Notes under the pieces: generated by a model
Database searches by the model: none
Told to the model about the DNA's origin: nothing
The model's input: only the letters and a program-made list of their open reading frames with translations
NCBI RefSeq assembly: GCF_024362695.1
Contig: NC_065408.1
Coordinates: forward strand, 2,294,001-2,358,000
Length of the DNA stretch: 64,000 nt
Direction: 5' to 3'
Source: Pectinophora gossypiella
Taxonomy: Eukaryota > Arthropoda > Insecta > Lepidoptera > Gelechiidae
In this document: positions 53,447-64,000 of the stretch, piece after piece
Layout: each line of letters opens with the position of its first letter
Position numbering within the stretch: the first letter of the stretch is position 1
Program-made: the position numbers and the translations under genes

Positions 53447-56400
53447 TCAGCTCTTCTCAATGGGTCCGTATCTCTGTCTGAACCACATCATGCCTCTGTA
53501 GTCAGGTTCGTACACGTCGGGGATCTCCTTGTCTATCGCCTCACAGTACACCATCTTGACTGACGCTTCACCAAATAATCTCTCCTCATACTTGATCAGC
53601 TGTTTGAAGAAGCCAGTGTTCGGTCGGATTTGCGGTCTGTTGGACAAAGACAATGATCAAGACTTGTTACGTAAGCTTTAGGTTTTAGAACAAACACCTG
53701 CCGCGAATATTTCTTAATAACATTCGTGCAAAAAATTAGGTGATTCAAAAATAGGAGGTTGCGTTTAAAATAGTTGCGACTAATCGTCCACTTGTAGTTG
53801 GTTCATCATCACCAGCCCATAACGTCCCCACTGCTGGGGCACGGGCCTTCCCTATGGATGGATAGGGAGATCGGGCCTTAAACCACCACGCGGGCCCAGT
53901 GCGGAATGGTTATTAACGACTGCTAATGCAGCCGGGACCAACGGCTTAACGTGCCTTAAGCACGGAGGAGCTTGAGATGAAAACTTTTTTTTTGTGGTCA
54001 CCCATCCTATGACCGGCCTTTGCGAAAGTTGCTTAACTACAACAATCGCAGACCGAGCGCGTTAACCGCTGCGCCACCGAGCTCCTCCGTAATTGGTTCA
54101 ATGGGTAATAAATAATAAAAAATCTCATATAGTTTCTTATGTGTATTTGAAATTGAACTTTATCTATGTGCTAGCCTAATCGACTGTCTGTCTGCCATTG
54201 CTACAAGTAGTTTTACGAACTTATTGCGATCTGCTGATCGTTTCCCTCACTTAGCAGTATCATCATTGTCAATTGTCATTATCTAATTGTGAAGTTTCTT
54301 CTTATCGTGTGGGTTGTGAGGTGGAATACCAACCCATCAGCCCTGGTGTCAAGGTTAATATTGTGCCGCCAAAGGCCCTTGACATGGCTCATGTAACGAC
54401 TACATACTTGCATCAGTAAGTAGTAACCGGGACCAACGGCTTAACGTGCCTTCTGAAGCTCGTCTTCTGATCTGATTGTCTTCTTTCTTTTTCTTCTCAT
54501 TGTGAAGTGTATTTATTACTTAGTTTAGTTTACTTTGTTTAGATTATAAACGGCGATACGGCTCACCTACCAAGTTGGCCTAACAGACAGCTCGGTGAGG
54601 TGTGGGTAATTAGTTCCACTTGCGATGGATGTACCTCTAACTATCTCAATTGGGATACAGTTGTGAGCTTACAGACAGCCTCCGTGGTCTAGTGGTTAGA
54701 ACGTTAGGCTCACGATCTGGAGGTCCGGGTTCGATTCCCGATGGGGACATTGTCGAAATCACTTTGTGAGACTGTCCTTTGTTTGGTAAGGACTTTTCAG
54801 GCTTGAATCACCTGATTGTCCGAAAAAGTAAGATGATTCCGTGCTTCGGAGGGCACGTTAAGCCGTTGGTCCCGGCTATTAGCCGTTAAAACACCTCCAC
54901 CAACCCGCATTGGAGCAGCGTGGTGGAGTATGCTCCATACCCCCTCCGGTTGATTGAGGGGAGGCCTGCGCCCAGCAGTGGGACGTATATAGGCAGTTTA
55001 TGTATGTATGTTATGTGTGAGCTTACGTTATGTGTTCTTAGTTTAAAAAATTTCAAAGAATTGGTAATGGGATCTTACCGTCGCTGTTTCATGTGGTGAT
55101 AGGCGTCTCCGAGGGTCATCTTCTGCCATTTGACCAGGTACGCCAGACAGAGGGTCACTGACCTCGACACGCCAGCCACGCAGTGTACCAGTACTATCTC
55201 TCCTCTTGTGACCACCTGAACAATGAGAAATAGTATTTAAATAAACGATAAAGGTATGGTAGGTATGTTAGGTGTTTATGAGATAAATATTTTCTTTTAG
55301 GTGCAATAAAGTATATTTGTATCAATCAGGGATCTATCTTGAAAGTCAACGAAGGATTCCCGGTCTAATGCATTTTGTTAGACCTCGTAATACACAAACG
55401 TGAACAAAACCAATTATAATATTTACAACAAAATATTTAGCTTTTAATTACTTAATTAGGAGCTCGGTGGCGCAGCGGTTAACGCGCTCGGTCTGCGATT
55501 GTTGAAGTTAAGCAACTTTCGCAAAGGCCAGTCATAGGATGAGTGACCACAAAAATAAAAAAAAAGTTTACATGTCGAGCTCCTCCTCCGTGCTTCGGAA
55601 GGCACGTTAAGCCGTTGGTCCCGGCTGCATTAGCAGTCGTTAATAACCATCAATCCGCACTGGGCCCGCGTGATGGTTTAAGGCCCGTTCTCCCTATCCA
55701 TCCATAGGGAAGGCCCGTGCCCCAGCAGTGGGGACGTTAATGGGATTATGATGATAAAAATTACTTACTATCGACTTATAATTATATTCTCATGTGCAAA
55801 AGTTATTTTTGTTTGGGTGTTTTGATAAATAAAAGCCGACGGACCTTATGAAGACGGGATAACGCTGCTAGGAAGACGATGTTGAAAAAAAATCCAATAC
55901 ACTCTTGATACTAAGTCCTAAGATGGATTTGATGAACTGTATGGTGACAGGACAGCTCCATCAACGGTGGTCTATCATGTCAAATATTACGACACAAACC
56001 CTCCACCTGTCTGTTTTTACGACATATTAAGCCGCTTGTCATTCAGCTGAACGAATTCTTTGGTACGCTCCCAGTTCAGCCAAGAAGCTAAAAAGCTTTG
56101 CCAAGCAAACTCTTATTAAATAAATAAATAAAAACTTTATTCCAAGTAACCATTGACTCATATTATGTTAGTAAATGACTTATTTCTAGTGTTAGTATAA
56201 AATAAAAAGAACAGAACAATATCAAAAACTTATAATGCATTTGGGCGCGTGTAGCCCTCTGCAGTGACGCAAAAAGGGGGTCTCGTCCCCAATCGAAGAG
56301 AGAGCAAGGTCCTAGGGGGGCTTTTTCCTACATACCTAAATAAGATCCGTTGTAATCTTAACAAAACACAAAATTGCACTAACTTACCTCATTGATAAGG

Positions 56401-59201
56401 TCAGCAACGCGTTCCATAAAGGGATGCATATCCGAATTGGGGGTATCGAGCAGTGGGACGTAGTGTCTGGGGACGTAGTCCTCAGGTGGGGGTGGAAGCT
56501 CCGGCGCTGCGTTGACCACCAGGCCGGGGCGGAGCGCCTTCACGGCCCCGGGGAGTGCGTGTGCGCCGCATACGAACAGCTGGTTTGTTACCCGGGATAC
56601 TCCAAGGGGACAGCCTCTGTTGAATAATATGACACGTTTTATCTTTCGCTATTTAGGGAGGAAGAGCTTATTTAATGTCTAAAGTTATAAATAATTACAA
56701 GTATGTTTACTATCTATTGGGTACGTAGTCTTATAACCATAATATATGTTTGTATGGTAAAATTCTTTGGATGTATTTCTATAAATATATATTATTGGTG
56801 GCGATTTTATTTACATATTTTTCTAAATTGTTGGCTAAAAGTACCTCATAGACCATTCAATTTGATAAGTAAAAGGTAACCTAATGTACTTGTATAATTA
56901 CAGTTTCTTTACAAATAAAAATGCACCAATCAAATTACGTATAGAAACACCTTCTAAAATATACCCAATTCGTAATATCGATGATGGCTGATAGGCCAGA
57001 GAAGCATAAGTAGATATAATTAAATTGAATTAGAAATATGTTCAAGTCTCTAAGTCGATAACTCTGTGATCTAATTGCAATCCTGTGGGGAGTTTGGTTT
57101 AGCGGTATTACCTAAGCGTTCAGGCGCAAACAAAGTTATAACCACGGACAGAACGAAGCTGAGACGTTAGTGAAATTAAGGAAAGGATAATATGACAGTA
57201 GATAGTAGATAATGACAACTCGAGAACGAGAGAAGTAGATGCCATCACTATTAGTAAAGAAATAACCAACTAGACAAATATTACTTTTGAAACGAAATTT
57301 GAGTTCAGCAGCAGATAACGACGTTATCGAAATAGATCAGCGTATTTTTTGAAGAAGCATGGTCCATTACTAAAACGTTATGGACGATGATATTCTAAAT
57401 CCACACAATAACCTTGACAATCAAAATATGTGGCTCGTTTAAAAGTAGGCATCATCACATGACACGCGTATTTTGAAGGTCGAATCAAACCGACAAAATG
57501 TGTTGAGCGTTTTTAAATCGAAATTCCAAAGTACAAATTCTGGACCGCTGCTTCTAGACTTTGAACCTGACCTTTGAACAAATTAATGTAACGATGAGAA
57601 CGACATTCACATTAATAATAAATTACGCTTATTACTGTAAGTAAACCAGCACAGATAGGTGCTGGAGTACATACTGTTGAGATATCGCAAAAGTAGATAA
57701 AATAAATATTCGTCAACATGTTGCTTCTACCTAAACCACCTTTGAACATTTACGTGTGTTTTGGTCATGATAAGGAGATTATGATAATAACACAGATACA
57801 TATGAACGATAATGATTGATGAAGTTTGAACCTTGATAGGTTAACGACTAGAAAATAACGAAACCTAAATTAGTACTTGTTAATAGTGACCTATCTGACC
57901 TTCCAACCCGAAGGGAAAACCAGCCCAGCGACAGGCTAAAAATCGCTTCGAAAATTAAATGTTCTCTTTTCAAAAACTACGCACTTTCTCAAGCGAGCTG
58001 AAAAGTATGTGTGATCCGCAACAGAATACCGAAACGTCAGGATGACAGAATACGGTATCACAGCTGACATTCCAGCGAGCCACGAGTAAGCAGTAAGCAC
58101 GTAAACAGAACATTCCTGACTACTGTGTCAGCTGGCGTGGAGCCAACATCGTCTGACCTAGCACGCGTCCCATCCCCGTTTGTTGTTTGTTGATGTTTTG
58201 GACGAAACAAGGGAAGACAGTGAATTTACACCTGCAACTGAAGACAACGTGCAGCCAGCATGACGCTTAATATTAAAGTCTTACAACTGGTATCCCTGTC
58301 TGTCGCATGTTGATGTTTCGGAGAAAATGAAACTTGCATATTTTTGAAGTCTTTCAGAAATACAGAAAAAAATGAAAAACGATGTAAAGAAATTATCCAC
58401 ACTGCTGTTCTATAATCCCTAGAGTTACCGACACACCTAGTGCCAACACGCACTCGTTATTAAGCGTAATTTATATTCGGAAATTCCACACATTTCACGC
58501 AACTAGAATCATTAAACTATCAAGGTTACACGTTTCCGTTCACTTCTAAAAGTCTAGATGAATACTTAACAATGATTTAAATCCTAGTTTAAATCTCGGA
58601 AACGTTTCCAGTTATAACCTAAGCGTACACAAAATGTTACAGTTCATTAAAATCGAACTCAAAAGTGTTTCAAATCGATATTGGAACTTATTTCATAACA
58701 TATATTCAGTAAAAGAGATAGTCATTGACTTCACAACCCCCACGAGAGAAGAAGAGCACAAGTAGGCTTTAGCTTTATTCTTCTTAAGCACGAACAGTTA
58801 CCGTAAAATTTGCAAATGTTTAAAATGCAAATCAGCTTGGAAAACCCGCGGAGTATTGATCTGTTTCAACGTCAATCACGAATCTACCTGTACCATAGAA
58901 TACATGAACACATGACGTGACTCATTGTAGATTTGCCGCAAATGGCATTCCATATTTGGCCGGATAAATGGAGAGCGCTGAGGGCTCTCACCCGGTAGAA
59001 AATTTAAAGCAACAGGCCTATGGGTGACCTAAGTTGGGCACGAACCTCGGCTCGGGGCGTCATCATGATTAACATGGTCATCATACACAATAGCATAAGT
59101 AGTGCCTACCTATTCAGTTCCTCCTTGGTTAATTTAGACTCCACTTCCACCGTCGGCTCATTCCCACCAACACAAACTTCATCCTTAACTAGAACCTTCA
59201 T
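53447..59201 (-). CDS. Dual-specificity protein phosphatase, DUSP14/18/21-like
   Basis: Removes phosphate from phospho-Tyr and phospho-Ser/Thr. Four exons join in phase: 59201-59110, 56616-56388, 55215-55079 and 53636-53447 (648 nt, 215 residues plus stop). Introns have GT donors and AG acceptors (donors GTAGGC, GTAAGT, GTAAGA); the first and third split Arg codons (R31, R153) and the second is phase 0. The P-loop HCVAGVSRS gives catalytic C119 and R125; D88 in LLDTPNSD is the likely general acid. The AYxxxKxxRPxIRPNxGFxxQL stretch crossing exons 3-4 is typical of this subfamily. Residues 1-30 are acidic and form a short N-terminal extension. The ATG at 59199-59201 was chosen as the only Met in exon 1; the frame stays open 15 codons upstream, so a further 5' exon is possible. 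Introns hold SINEs. Confidence 0.88.
53801..54088 (-). repeat. S2 SINE in phosphatase intron 3
   Basis: Full family order in reverse, from CATCACCAGCCCATAACGTC to the head complement CGCTGCGCCACCGAGCTCCT. Small deletions relative to 34704-34996. It has the same orientation as the host gene. Confidence 0.9.
54293..54475 (-). repeat. S1 SINE tail in phosphatase intron 3
   Basis: TTCTTCTTATCGTGTGGG, CATGTAACGACTACATACTT and CATCAGTAAGTAGTAACC; the head half is missing. Confidence 0.8.
54676..55013 (+). repeat. Chimeric S1 SINE with alternative tail, intron 3
   Basis: Head GCCTCCGTGGTCTAGTGGTT with B box GGTTCGATTCCCG, then S1 blocks to GCACGTTAAGCCGTTGGTCC. Instead of the usual tail it continues GCATTGGAGCAGCGTGGTGG, TATGCTCCATACCCCCTCC, CAGCAGTGGGACGTATATAG and (TATG)n. 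It ends 66 bp from exon 3. It runs antisense to the phosphatase. Confidence 0.8.
55459..55754 (+). repeat. S2 SINE in phosphatase intron 2
   Basis: Complete: GGAGCTCGGTGGCGCAGCGG head, AGCAACTTTCGCAAAGGCCA, CTTCGGAAGGCACGTTAAGC and CCCCAGCAGTGGGGACGTTA. It lies 244 bp beyond exon 3, antisense to the gene. Confidence 0.9.
56617..59109 (-). other. Phosphatase intron 1 (2.5 kb)
   Basis: The donor GTAGGC complement is at 59104-59109 and the acceptor CAG complement at 56617-56619. The interior is AT-rich with a small S3 scrap near 57897-57930 (CTGACCTTCCAACCCGAAGG) and a J tail at 58912-59065. The minus ORF 58226-58453 has no motif. Confidence 0.7.
58912..59065 (-). repeat. Diverged J-family LINE tail in intron 1
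   Basis: ATGACGTGACTCATTGTAGA, GATTTGCCGCAAATGGCATT, GGCTCTCACCCGGTAGAAAA and GGCACGAACCTCGGCTCGGG keep the Jockey 3' UTR order with many changes and no poly(T). It ends about 45 bp from exon 1 of the phosphatase. Confidence 0.75.
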
Positions 59202-61236
59202 TGTATCCAAAACACTAGGGTCCGAAAGTCGATTCAATTTGACAAAAGTTTAAATTTATCGTTCACTTGCCACTATCGAGAATATCGATATCACTCACGT
59301 TAACAAAACTTTTTGAAATGTTTTTATTTGTCGTGTTTAATATCGATGTAGAGGGTAGAGTCGAAGTGGACGTACGGTCCAGGCGAGATTCGATCGCAGA
59401 CTGAGGTCGGGAACGTTCAGTGAATCACAGTTTTCAGGCGGCACCTGCAGAACCCACGTAGAGACACTTCGGGATGCAGTATCCGGCATTCCACAGCTAT
59501 TTATATCCAAATGGTGACGCTTCATTTGTTTACAACGCCCGCATTACTGAGTTTGGTTAGAATAACAGGTGTGACTCCAAGCAAAAACTCGTAACATTTT
59601 AATGAACTATGTCAATAACTCAGACTTATTCGTAGCGATTCGCGTCGTCAAACAGTTCAATGGTATTTACATGACAATACGATACAATGCACCACAGTAG
59701 GATAGTTTCCAACTAGTCAAATCAGTTACTTCTTACTAAACTTCAAAACACAAAATTACTATGGAATAATAGAAAAAACGTTTTTTGTCACCTTTAGATC
59801 TGTCTTTATTTAGTATTAATCAGAATTTTATAATTTATCTTTGACCAGGGAAACTACCCAATTCTTTATAGCACAAAAGGAACATATAACACAGGAATAA
59901 AAAATATACAAATGCAGAAAGGGCGCCTATATTGCTAATGTAGCAAATTCACGTAGAACAAAAGTAACTTTTAACTCTATAAAACAAAAATACCAGGCTA
60001 GCTAAAGATTCCGATTTTGTCGCAATTGATTTGATACCCGTCGAATAAATTCACGACTGCACAAGTGACACTAATAAAAACAATTCTATTGAAAATAAAT
60101 TGTTCGATATGTCAACAGAAGTATGCAGGGTTGGCGCCAATTTGCACTGCACGCCACACGCACGCACTGTGATGCATACAACAGGAATGTAATATTTTTA
60201 AACTTTTTAATTCGTACTCGTATTTTGATAAACTTCGTCTTCCAGTATAAGATTTGCTTATCAAAAAGAAATGCGAATTTTGAGAGAACTCTGTACCTAT
60301 AAAGACGTACGTAGGTAATGTTGATTTGGATACTGATAGTTTATTGCAGTTAATTGTCCACGTGTATTCATTCTAGTGAGGTGTAAGACTTAGTTCATCT
60401 TGCGATGGCTGTACCTCTGACTACCCCATTTGGGATATATACATGAACTTATGTTATTTTATATATTCATTCTATAGTCAACGAACCGATCATTATAATT
60501 ATAAATCTTTAATTTCTTTACATAAGTTTGTGTCAACTGCATTCTTGCACAAAACTTCACGCGTCTAATCCCTACAATGGTAAGCCTAACCGGTTTGCAA
60601 CCACTTTTGGTAGAGTGACAGGTTGTCAACTCTATAAAATAGCCGGATGCCATTGATTGTCTAACCAAGTTCAGATCGAATCAATATTCTGCACCTTGTA
60701 CCTACTTAACCACTACTTAAACAACAACACCGCATTTTGTATTCTACGACAATATAGAATGACATTGTACGAGTAGGTACGTATTGAAGAATATCCATTT
60801 GTATATCAAAACTGCATCAAATCTACAAATTGTTTTTTGCTAATGCATTGTATGTATATCAAATGACAGCTGTCCGATTTTATCCTACCATTATAATTTA
60901 TATAAAGCCTGCTTCTTATAATTTTCATCTTTACAACAGTCATTTTCTTCATCTTCTTGTTCTGAAAATGATCATAATATGTCGACACAGTTGAACGGAC
61001 GATAGAAAAATCTAGATAAACTATGATGTGAGCAAAACGCTTCGTGTGGACGACTGCACTTAATGCATATATTTGCCAGTTCGTTTCCATTCCAAATGTA
61101 CAGTATTTTATTAACAGTTTATTTTCGAAAACAAATGGGAGACAACATAGGGTAGGTCAGGTGATGCTAGCTCGTAATTTATTTGTAACAAATGAGTAGC
61201 GGCTTGCATTGTTTTTAATATTGGTTACTGAGCTGC
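59202..61236. other. Intergenic stretch upstream of the phosphatase
   Basis: Would contain the phosphatase promoter, but no clear TATA or initiator was picked out. Includes repeat family F at 59713-59860 and a dispersed tail at 60390-60460 (CTTGCGATGGCTGTACCTCT). Short ORFs (59337, 60459, 60806) lack motifs. Confidence 0.4.
59713..59860 (+). repeat. Repeat family F
   Basis: ACTAGTCAAATCAGTTACTT, AAATTACTATGGAATAATAG and AGATCTGTCTTTATTTAGTA match 1867-2224 but without the LINE-tail interruption found there. Confidence 0.6.
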
Positions 61237-61248
61237 GCGCAGCTGATG

Positions 61249-61651
61249 ATTCTTCCGAATACATTCCGCTTAGGGACGGTACTGAAAAGTATCGGCGTCC
61301 GAAGGACGTAATATACGATCCCGACGACCAGATTACTCTAGCCATAGAGGCAGCCAATCAGCTCGCGACACCAAACACTTCAGGACCCCGATACCGACCC
61401 CGCCGGCGTGGTCGACGATTTCCCTCATTCAGCACTTATCGCTATCGACCCACTAAGGTCGATTAATTCCTTCAAATATTTTTCCTCTCAGACGACGCCC
61501 TGAGCCGAGGTTCGCGCCCAACTGGGCACCCTCAGGCCTGTTGTCTTAAAAAACGTTGTACCGGGTGAGAGCCTTCAGCGGTCCCCATTTGTCTGGGCAA
61601 GTATTTAATGCCATCTGCGGCAAATCTACAATAAGTCACGTCAAAAAAAAA
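61249..61651 (+). mobile_element. J-family LINE, 5'-truncated, with 12-bp TSD
   Basis: Sense orientation. It encodes the last ~70 residues of the Jockey ORF2 (SEYIPLRDGTEKYRRP ... YRYRPTKVD, stop), then the full 3' UTR and a short poly(A). GCGCAGCTGATG at 61237-61248 and 61652-61663 is an exact target duplication. Only a few differences from the 47-kb copy in the coding part suggest recent insertion. Confidence 0.95.
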
Positions 61652-61663
61652 GCGCAGCTGATG

Positions 61664-62268
61664 CCTCACTGAAATCGGAACGTTGACTTTTAAATTGTAT
61701 TTCGATCATGTGTGGGGCCCCCTTAATCTTTTTAATTTCTGTATTTTTATTACTTGATGTCATAATCCGCTATAATAATGCACATTCTGTGCAAATTTCA
61801 ACCAGGTATCAAATATGGTTAAAAAAATACAGCCTTTTAAAGGTTGAACTTTGAGATCCTCTGACAGACAAACGTACAGACGCAAAAACGGATAAGGGAT
61901 AGTAATCGGAAGCCTTCTCGGTACGAAACCAGAAATGTCATTTAAATCCATTTTTCGTTTGAAAAAAAATATCAAAATTTTTTTTGTATAATTATGATTG
62001 AAATATTTATTTGTCCCATGATATAAAAATCTACTCCTACAAAAGAAAAATCATCAAAATCGTGCCTGTCCCTGGCAAATAACAAGTGAAATCCTAAAAA
62101 CTTTGACGGCAGTATTTAGTATAAAATTAGTGTGGTAATGGCGACTGATGGGGATCGAGCTGGTCTAGTCCTGGATGCCGGAAGCACATGAGCAAAGAAG
62201 GCTGATTGCCAAACTGCCTAGCTGACTGACTGTCTGGAAGACTGGTTACCAAATACCAAGAGGCGTCT
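61664..62268. other. Intergenic stretch, no gene seen
   Basis: AT-rich; a repeat-like patch CAGACAAACGTACAGACGC lies near 61865-61884. No gene. Confidence 0.3.
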
Positions 62269-62394
62269 TGGCGACAGCGAAAAAGGTGGCGTGACGAATT
62301 CGACATATACTTGACATCTTGGAAAGAGGAAGCCCAAGACATGGACGACTGGATCAAAGGGAGAGATGTCTTTTCCTGCAATTGGATGGCGTAG
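62269..62394 (+). pseudogene. LINE ORF2 C-terminal scrap
   Basis: 41 codons read WRQRKRWRDEFDIYLTSWK.. then AQDMDDWIKGR and end at TAG. The RWRDD..W..A-Q-D..W spacing is that of LINE C-termini (compare 51617-51863). Upstream sequence is out of frame or lost. Confidence 0.5.
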
Positions 62395-62652
62395 ACTAGT
62401 AATATTAGTGTGTTACAAAAATATGACAATACACACCAGCTTCCCTCTTAGCAGTTTTCCACTTAGCATTAACCGTTAGCAGTTTTGGCAGAAAAACAGA
62501 CAAAAATATTGTCAGAAAAACAAATAATGTTAAGTACAAAGTCCGTGCTGTAGGTTGTGTGAGTTATTGTATGATAAACTGTACTGATAATCCCTTATCA
62601 TCAGATCTGTAGACTTCGAACTTTCGCTAATACTACGCGATACGGACGATGA

Positions 62653-62660
62653 TATATAAA
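62653..62660 (+). promoter_or_regulatory. TATA box of the P450 gene
   Basis: TATATAAA lies 155 bp before the P450 ATG. A TCAAT initiator-like site with A at 62678 is 25 bp downstream, a suitable distance for transcription start, which would give a leader of about 130 nt. The assignment is inferred from spacing only. Confidence 0.45.
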
Positions 62661-62807
62661 CGAGTATCAATAAGTTCAATGTTCAAAACCTGTGTAGTGA
62701 CATAAACGACAAGTCAGAGCGTCTAACAATTTTCAGAATCCAAAGTCTAGAAACAGTTGGCGCACCGGTGTAGTCAATTCTGTGGTCAGTGCGTGCAAAC
62801 AATCAAT

Positions 62808-64000
62808 ATGATCATTATTCTATTAGTAGTTATATTTATCGTCGCTTTCTACTTTTACTCTGTGAAGAATCACGACTACTGGGCGAAGAAGAACGTGAAA
62901 CATGTTCCCCCAGTGCCGCTGTTCGGAAACCATCTGCCCAACCAACTCGGACAGAAGAGCATCACTGAAATAAGTGTGGAGTACTACAATAAATTCCCTG
63001 GAGAAAAAGTTGTAGGTTACTACAGAGGGACGACCCCAGAACTTATCGTGAAAGATCTAGATATCACAAGGAAAATCTTAACAGTAGATTTCCCATACTT
63101 CTACAAACGTGGTATCGGTCGCTACCCAGAGGTCGAACCGATATTTGGGAACCTGTTTCACGCAGAAGGAGACAGATGGAAGCTGCTGCGCCAGCGGCTG
63201 ACCCCCGCGTTCACGACGGCCAAGCTGCGCGCCATGTTCCCGCTGGTGGTGCGCTGTGCTGAGAGACTTCAGGATGTAGTGACGGAGCTGGCTGGCCGCG
63301 GGGCCACGTACGACGCACGCGAGCTGATGGCGAGGTTCACCACCGAGTTCATCGGCGCCTGCGGCTTTGGCATCGAAATGGACACCATCAATAACGAACG
63401 CTCCAGCTTCAGAGACCTTGGCAAAAGAATTTTCAACCGTCAACTAAGAAATAAAATTTTAATGCCGTTTTGGGAAATATTCCCTGAAATAAGACATATT
63501 TTGAGAGTCGAAAACGATGACATTGAAAAAACCGTGACTCTTATCTTGGAACAGATTCGGAGGCAGAGGAATTACCAACCCATTGGGCGCCACGACTTTA
63601 TTGACTTGTTGCTGGAATTAGAAAAGAAAGGTAAAATTATCGGAGAATCAATTGAAAAGGTCCATAAAGATGGAACTCCAGAGCAGGTTGAGATGGAAAT
63701 GGACATTGAGTGTCAAATGGCTCAGTTATTTGTGTTCTTTGCCGCTGGTTTTGAGACCTCTTCCTCCGCTACCAGCTACACCCTTCACGTGCTCGCATTC
63801 AATCAGGAGACGCAGCGGAGAATTCAAGAAGAGATCGACACTGTTATGCAAAAATATGACAATAAGCTTTCTTACGACGCCATAGCCGAGATGAATCTGT
63901 TAGACATGGCATTTAGAGAGGCTATGAGAATGTTCCCGTCTCTTGGCGTATTAAATAGAATTTGCACGAGAAAATACGAGATCCCAGAACTCGGTATCAC
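62808..64000 (+). CDS. Cytochrome P450, CYP6-type (clan 3), partial at window end
   Basis: An ER-membrane monooxygenase; CYP6 enzymes in moths oxidise plant toxins, insecticides and other lipophilic compounds. The frame runs 397 codons without a stop or intron and leaves the window. Residues 2-17 are a hydrophobic membrane anchor, followed by a proline-rich hinge (HVPPVPLFG, 32-40). The C helix has WKLLR (W124, R128), the I helix AGFETSSS (313-320, oxygen-activation threonine T317), and the K helix EAMR (E371, R374). The heme-binding FxxGxxxCxG loop would lie beyond 64000; CYP6 proteins are about 500 residues, so roughly 100 are missing. The first ATG of the frame (62808-62810) precedes the anchor directly. 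The subfamily (6AE or 6B-like) is not resolved. Confidence 0.93.
   Translation, partial: MIIILLVVIFIVAFYFYSVKNHDYWAKKNVKHVPPVPLFGNHLPNQLGQKSITEISVEYYNKFPGEKVVGYYRGTTPELIVKDLDITRKILTVDFPYFYKRGIGRYPEVEPIFGNLFHAEGDRWKLLRQRLTPAFTTAKLRAMFPLVVRCAERLQDVVTELAGRGATYDARELMARFTTEFIGACGFGIEMDTINNERSSFRDLGKRIFNRQLRNKILMPFWEIFPEIRHILRVENDDIEKTVTLILEQIRRQRNYQPIGRHDFIDLLLELEKKGKIIGESIEKVHKDGTPEQVEMEMDIECQMAQLFVFFAAGFETSSSATSYTLHVLAFNQETQRRIQEEIDTVMQKYDNKLSYDAIAEMNLLDMAFREAMRMFPSLGVLNRICTRKYEIPELGI

Noticed and set aside
56424..56627. 67-codon plus-strand ORF
   Set aside because: Antisense shadow of phosphatase exon 2.
59337..59525. 62-codon minus-strand ORF upstream of the phosphatase
   Set aside because: It ends in a stop before exon 1 and cannot join it in frame without an unseen splice; probably leader or intergenic DNA.
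63078..63443. 121-codon minus-strand ORF
   Set aside because: Antisense shadow of the P450 coding sequence.

Overview
The window is eukaryotic, almost certainly insect and most likely a moth (Lepidoptera). Three things point there: a CYP6-type cytochrome P450, a spliced dual-specificity phosphatase gene with short exons and GT-AG introns, and a dense load of tRNA-headed SINEs, palindromic MITEs and 5'-truncated Jockey/RTE-type LINE tails in AT-rich DNA. The species cannot be named from sequence alone. No bacterial-type operon, CRISPR array, rRNA gene or convincing functional tRNA gene was seen.

Host genes lie only in the last fifth of the window. A four-exon minus-strand gene (53447-59201) encodes a 215-residue dual-specificity phosphatase of the DUSP14/18/21 type. 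Its exon phases match across all three introns and the HCxxGxSRS active site is intact. At the right edge a plus-strand P450 (62808 to the window end) runs off the sequence before its heme-binding loop, with a TATA box about 155 bp before its ATG. Everything left of 53 kb reads as repeat-rich intergenic DNA.

Two autonomous-type retrotransposon ORFs are present. At 14152-16998 is an uninterrupted 948-codon protein with an N-terminal C2H2 finger, a reverse transcriptase with a YLDD catalytic box and a C-terminal CCHC/PD-D endonuclease-like domain. It has an unusual GC-rich then T-rich leader and only 12 nt between stop codon and poly(A). At 47189-49669 (minus) is the open frame of a 5'-truncated Jockey-clade ORF2. 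Its 3' tail recurs at least nine more times in the window, several copies with clear target-site duplications.

The most striking DNA element is at 5204-6646: 1443 bp with inverted repeats of about 485 bp, an 8-bp target duplication, and a 12-mer repeated three times in each arm. Other structures include an 800-bp TIR element (19268-20067), an IR element (26335-26653), a palindrome (30083-30304), a long-TIR MITE nested in another hairpin element (28886-29365), dimeric hairpin MITEs (18125-18616 and 27937-28286) and a 20-bp CRE-like minisatellite (27549-27690).

Repeat labels used below are local to this report. S1 is a tRNA-headed SINE beginning GGCCTCCGTGGTCCAGTGG. S2 is a SINE beginning GGAGCTCGGTGGCGCAGCGG. 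S3 is a SINE beginning GTGGTAGCTTAGTTGGTAGA. S4 is a SINE-like unit whose end matches a LINE C-terminus. M1-M5 are MITE families. J is the Jockey family of the 47-49 kb copy.
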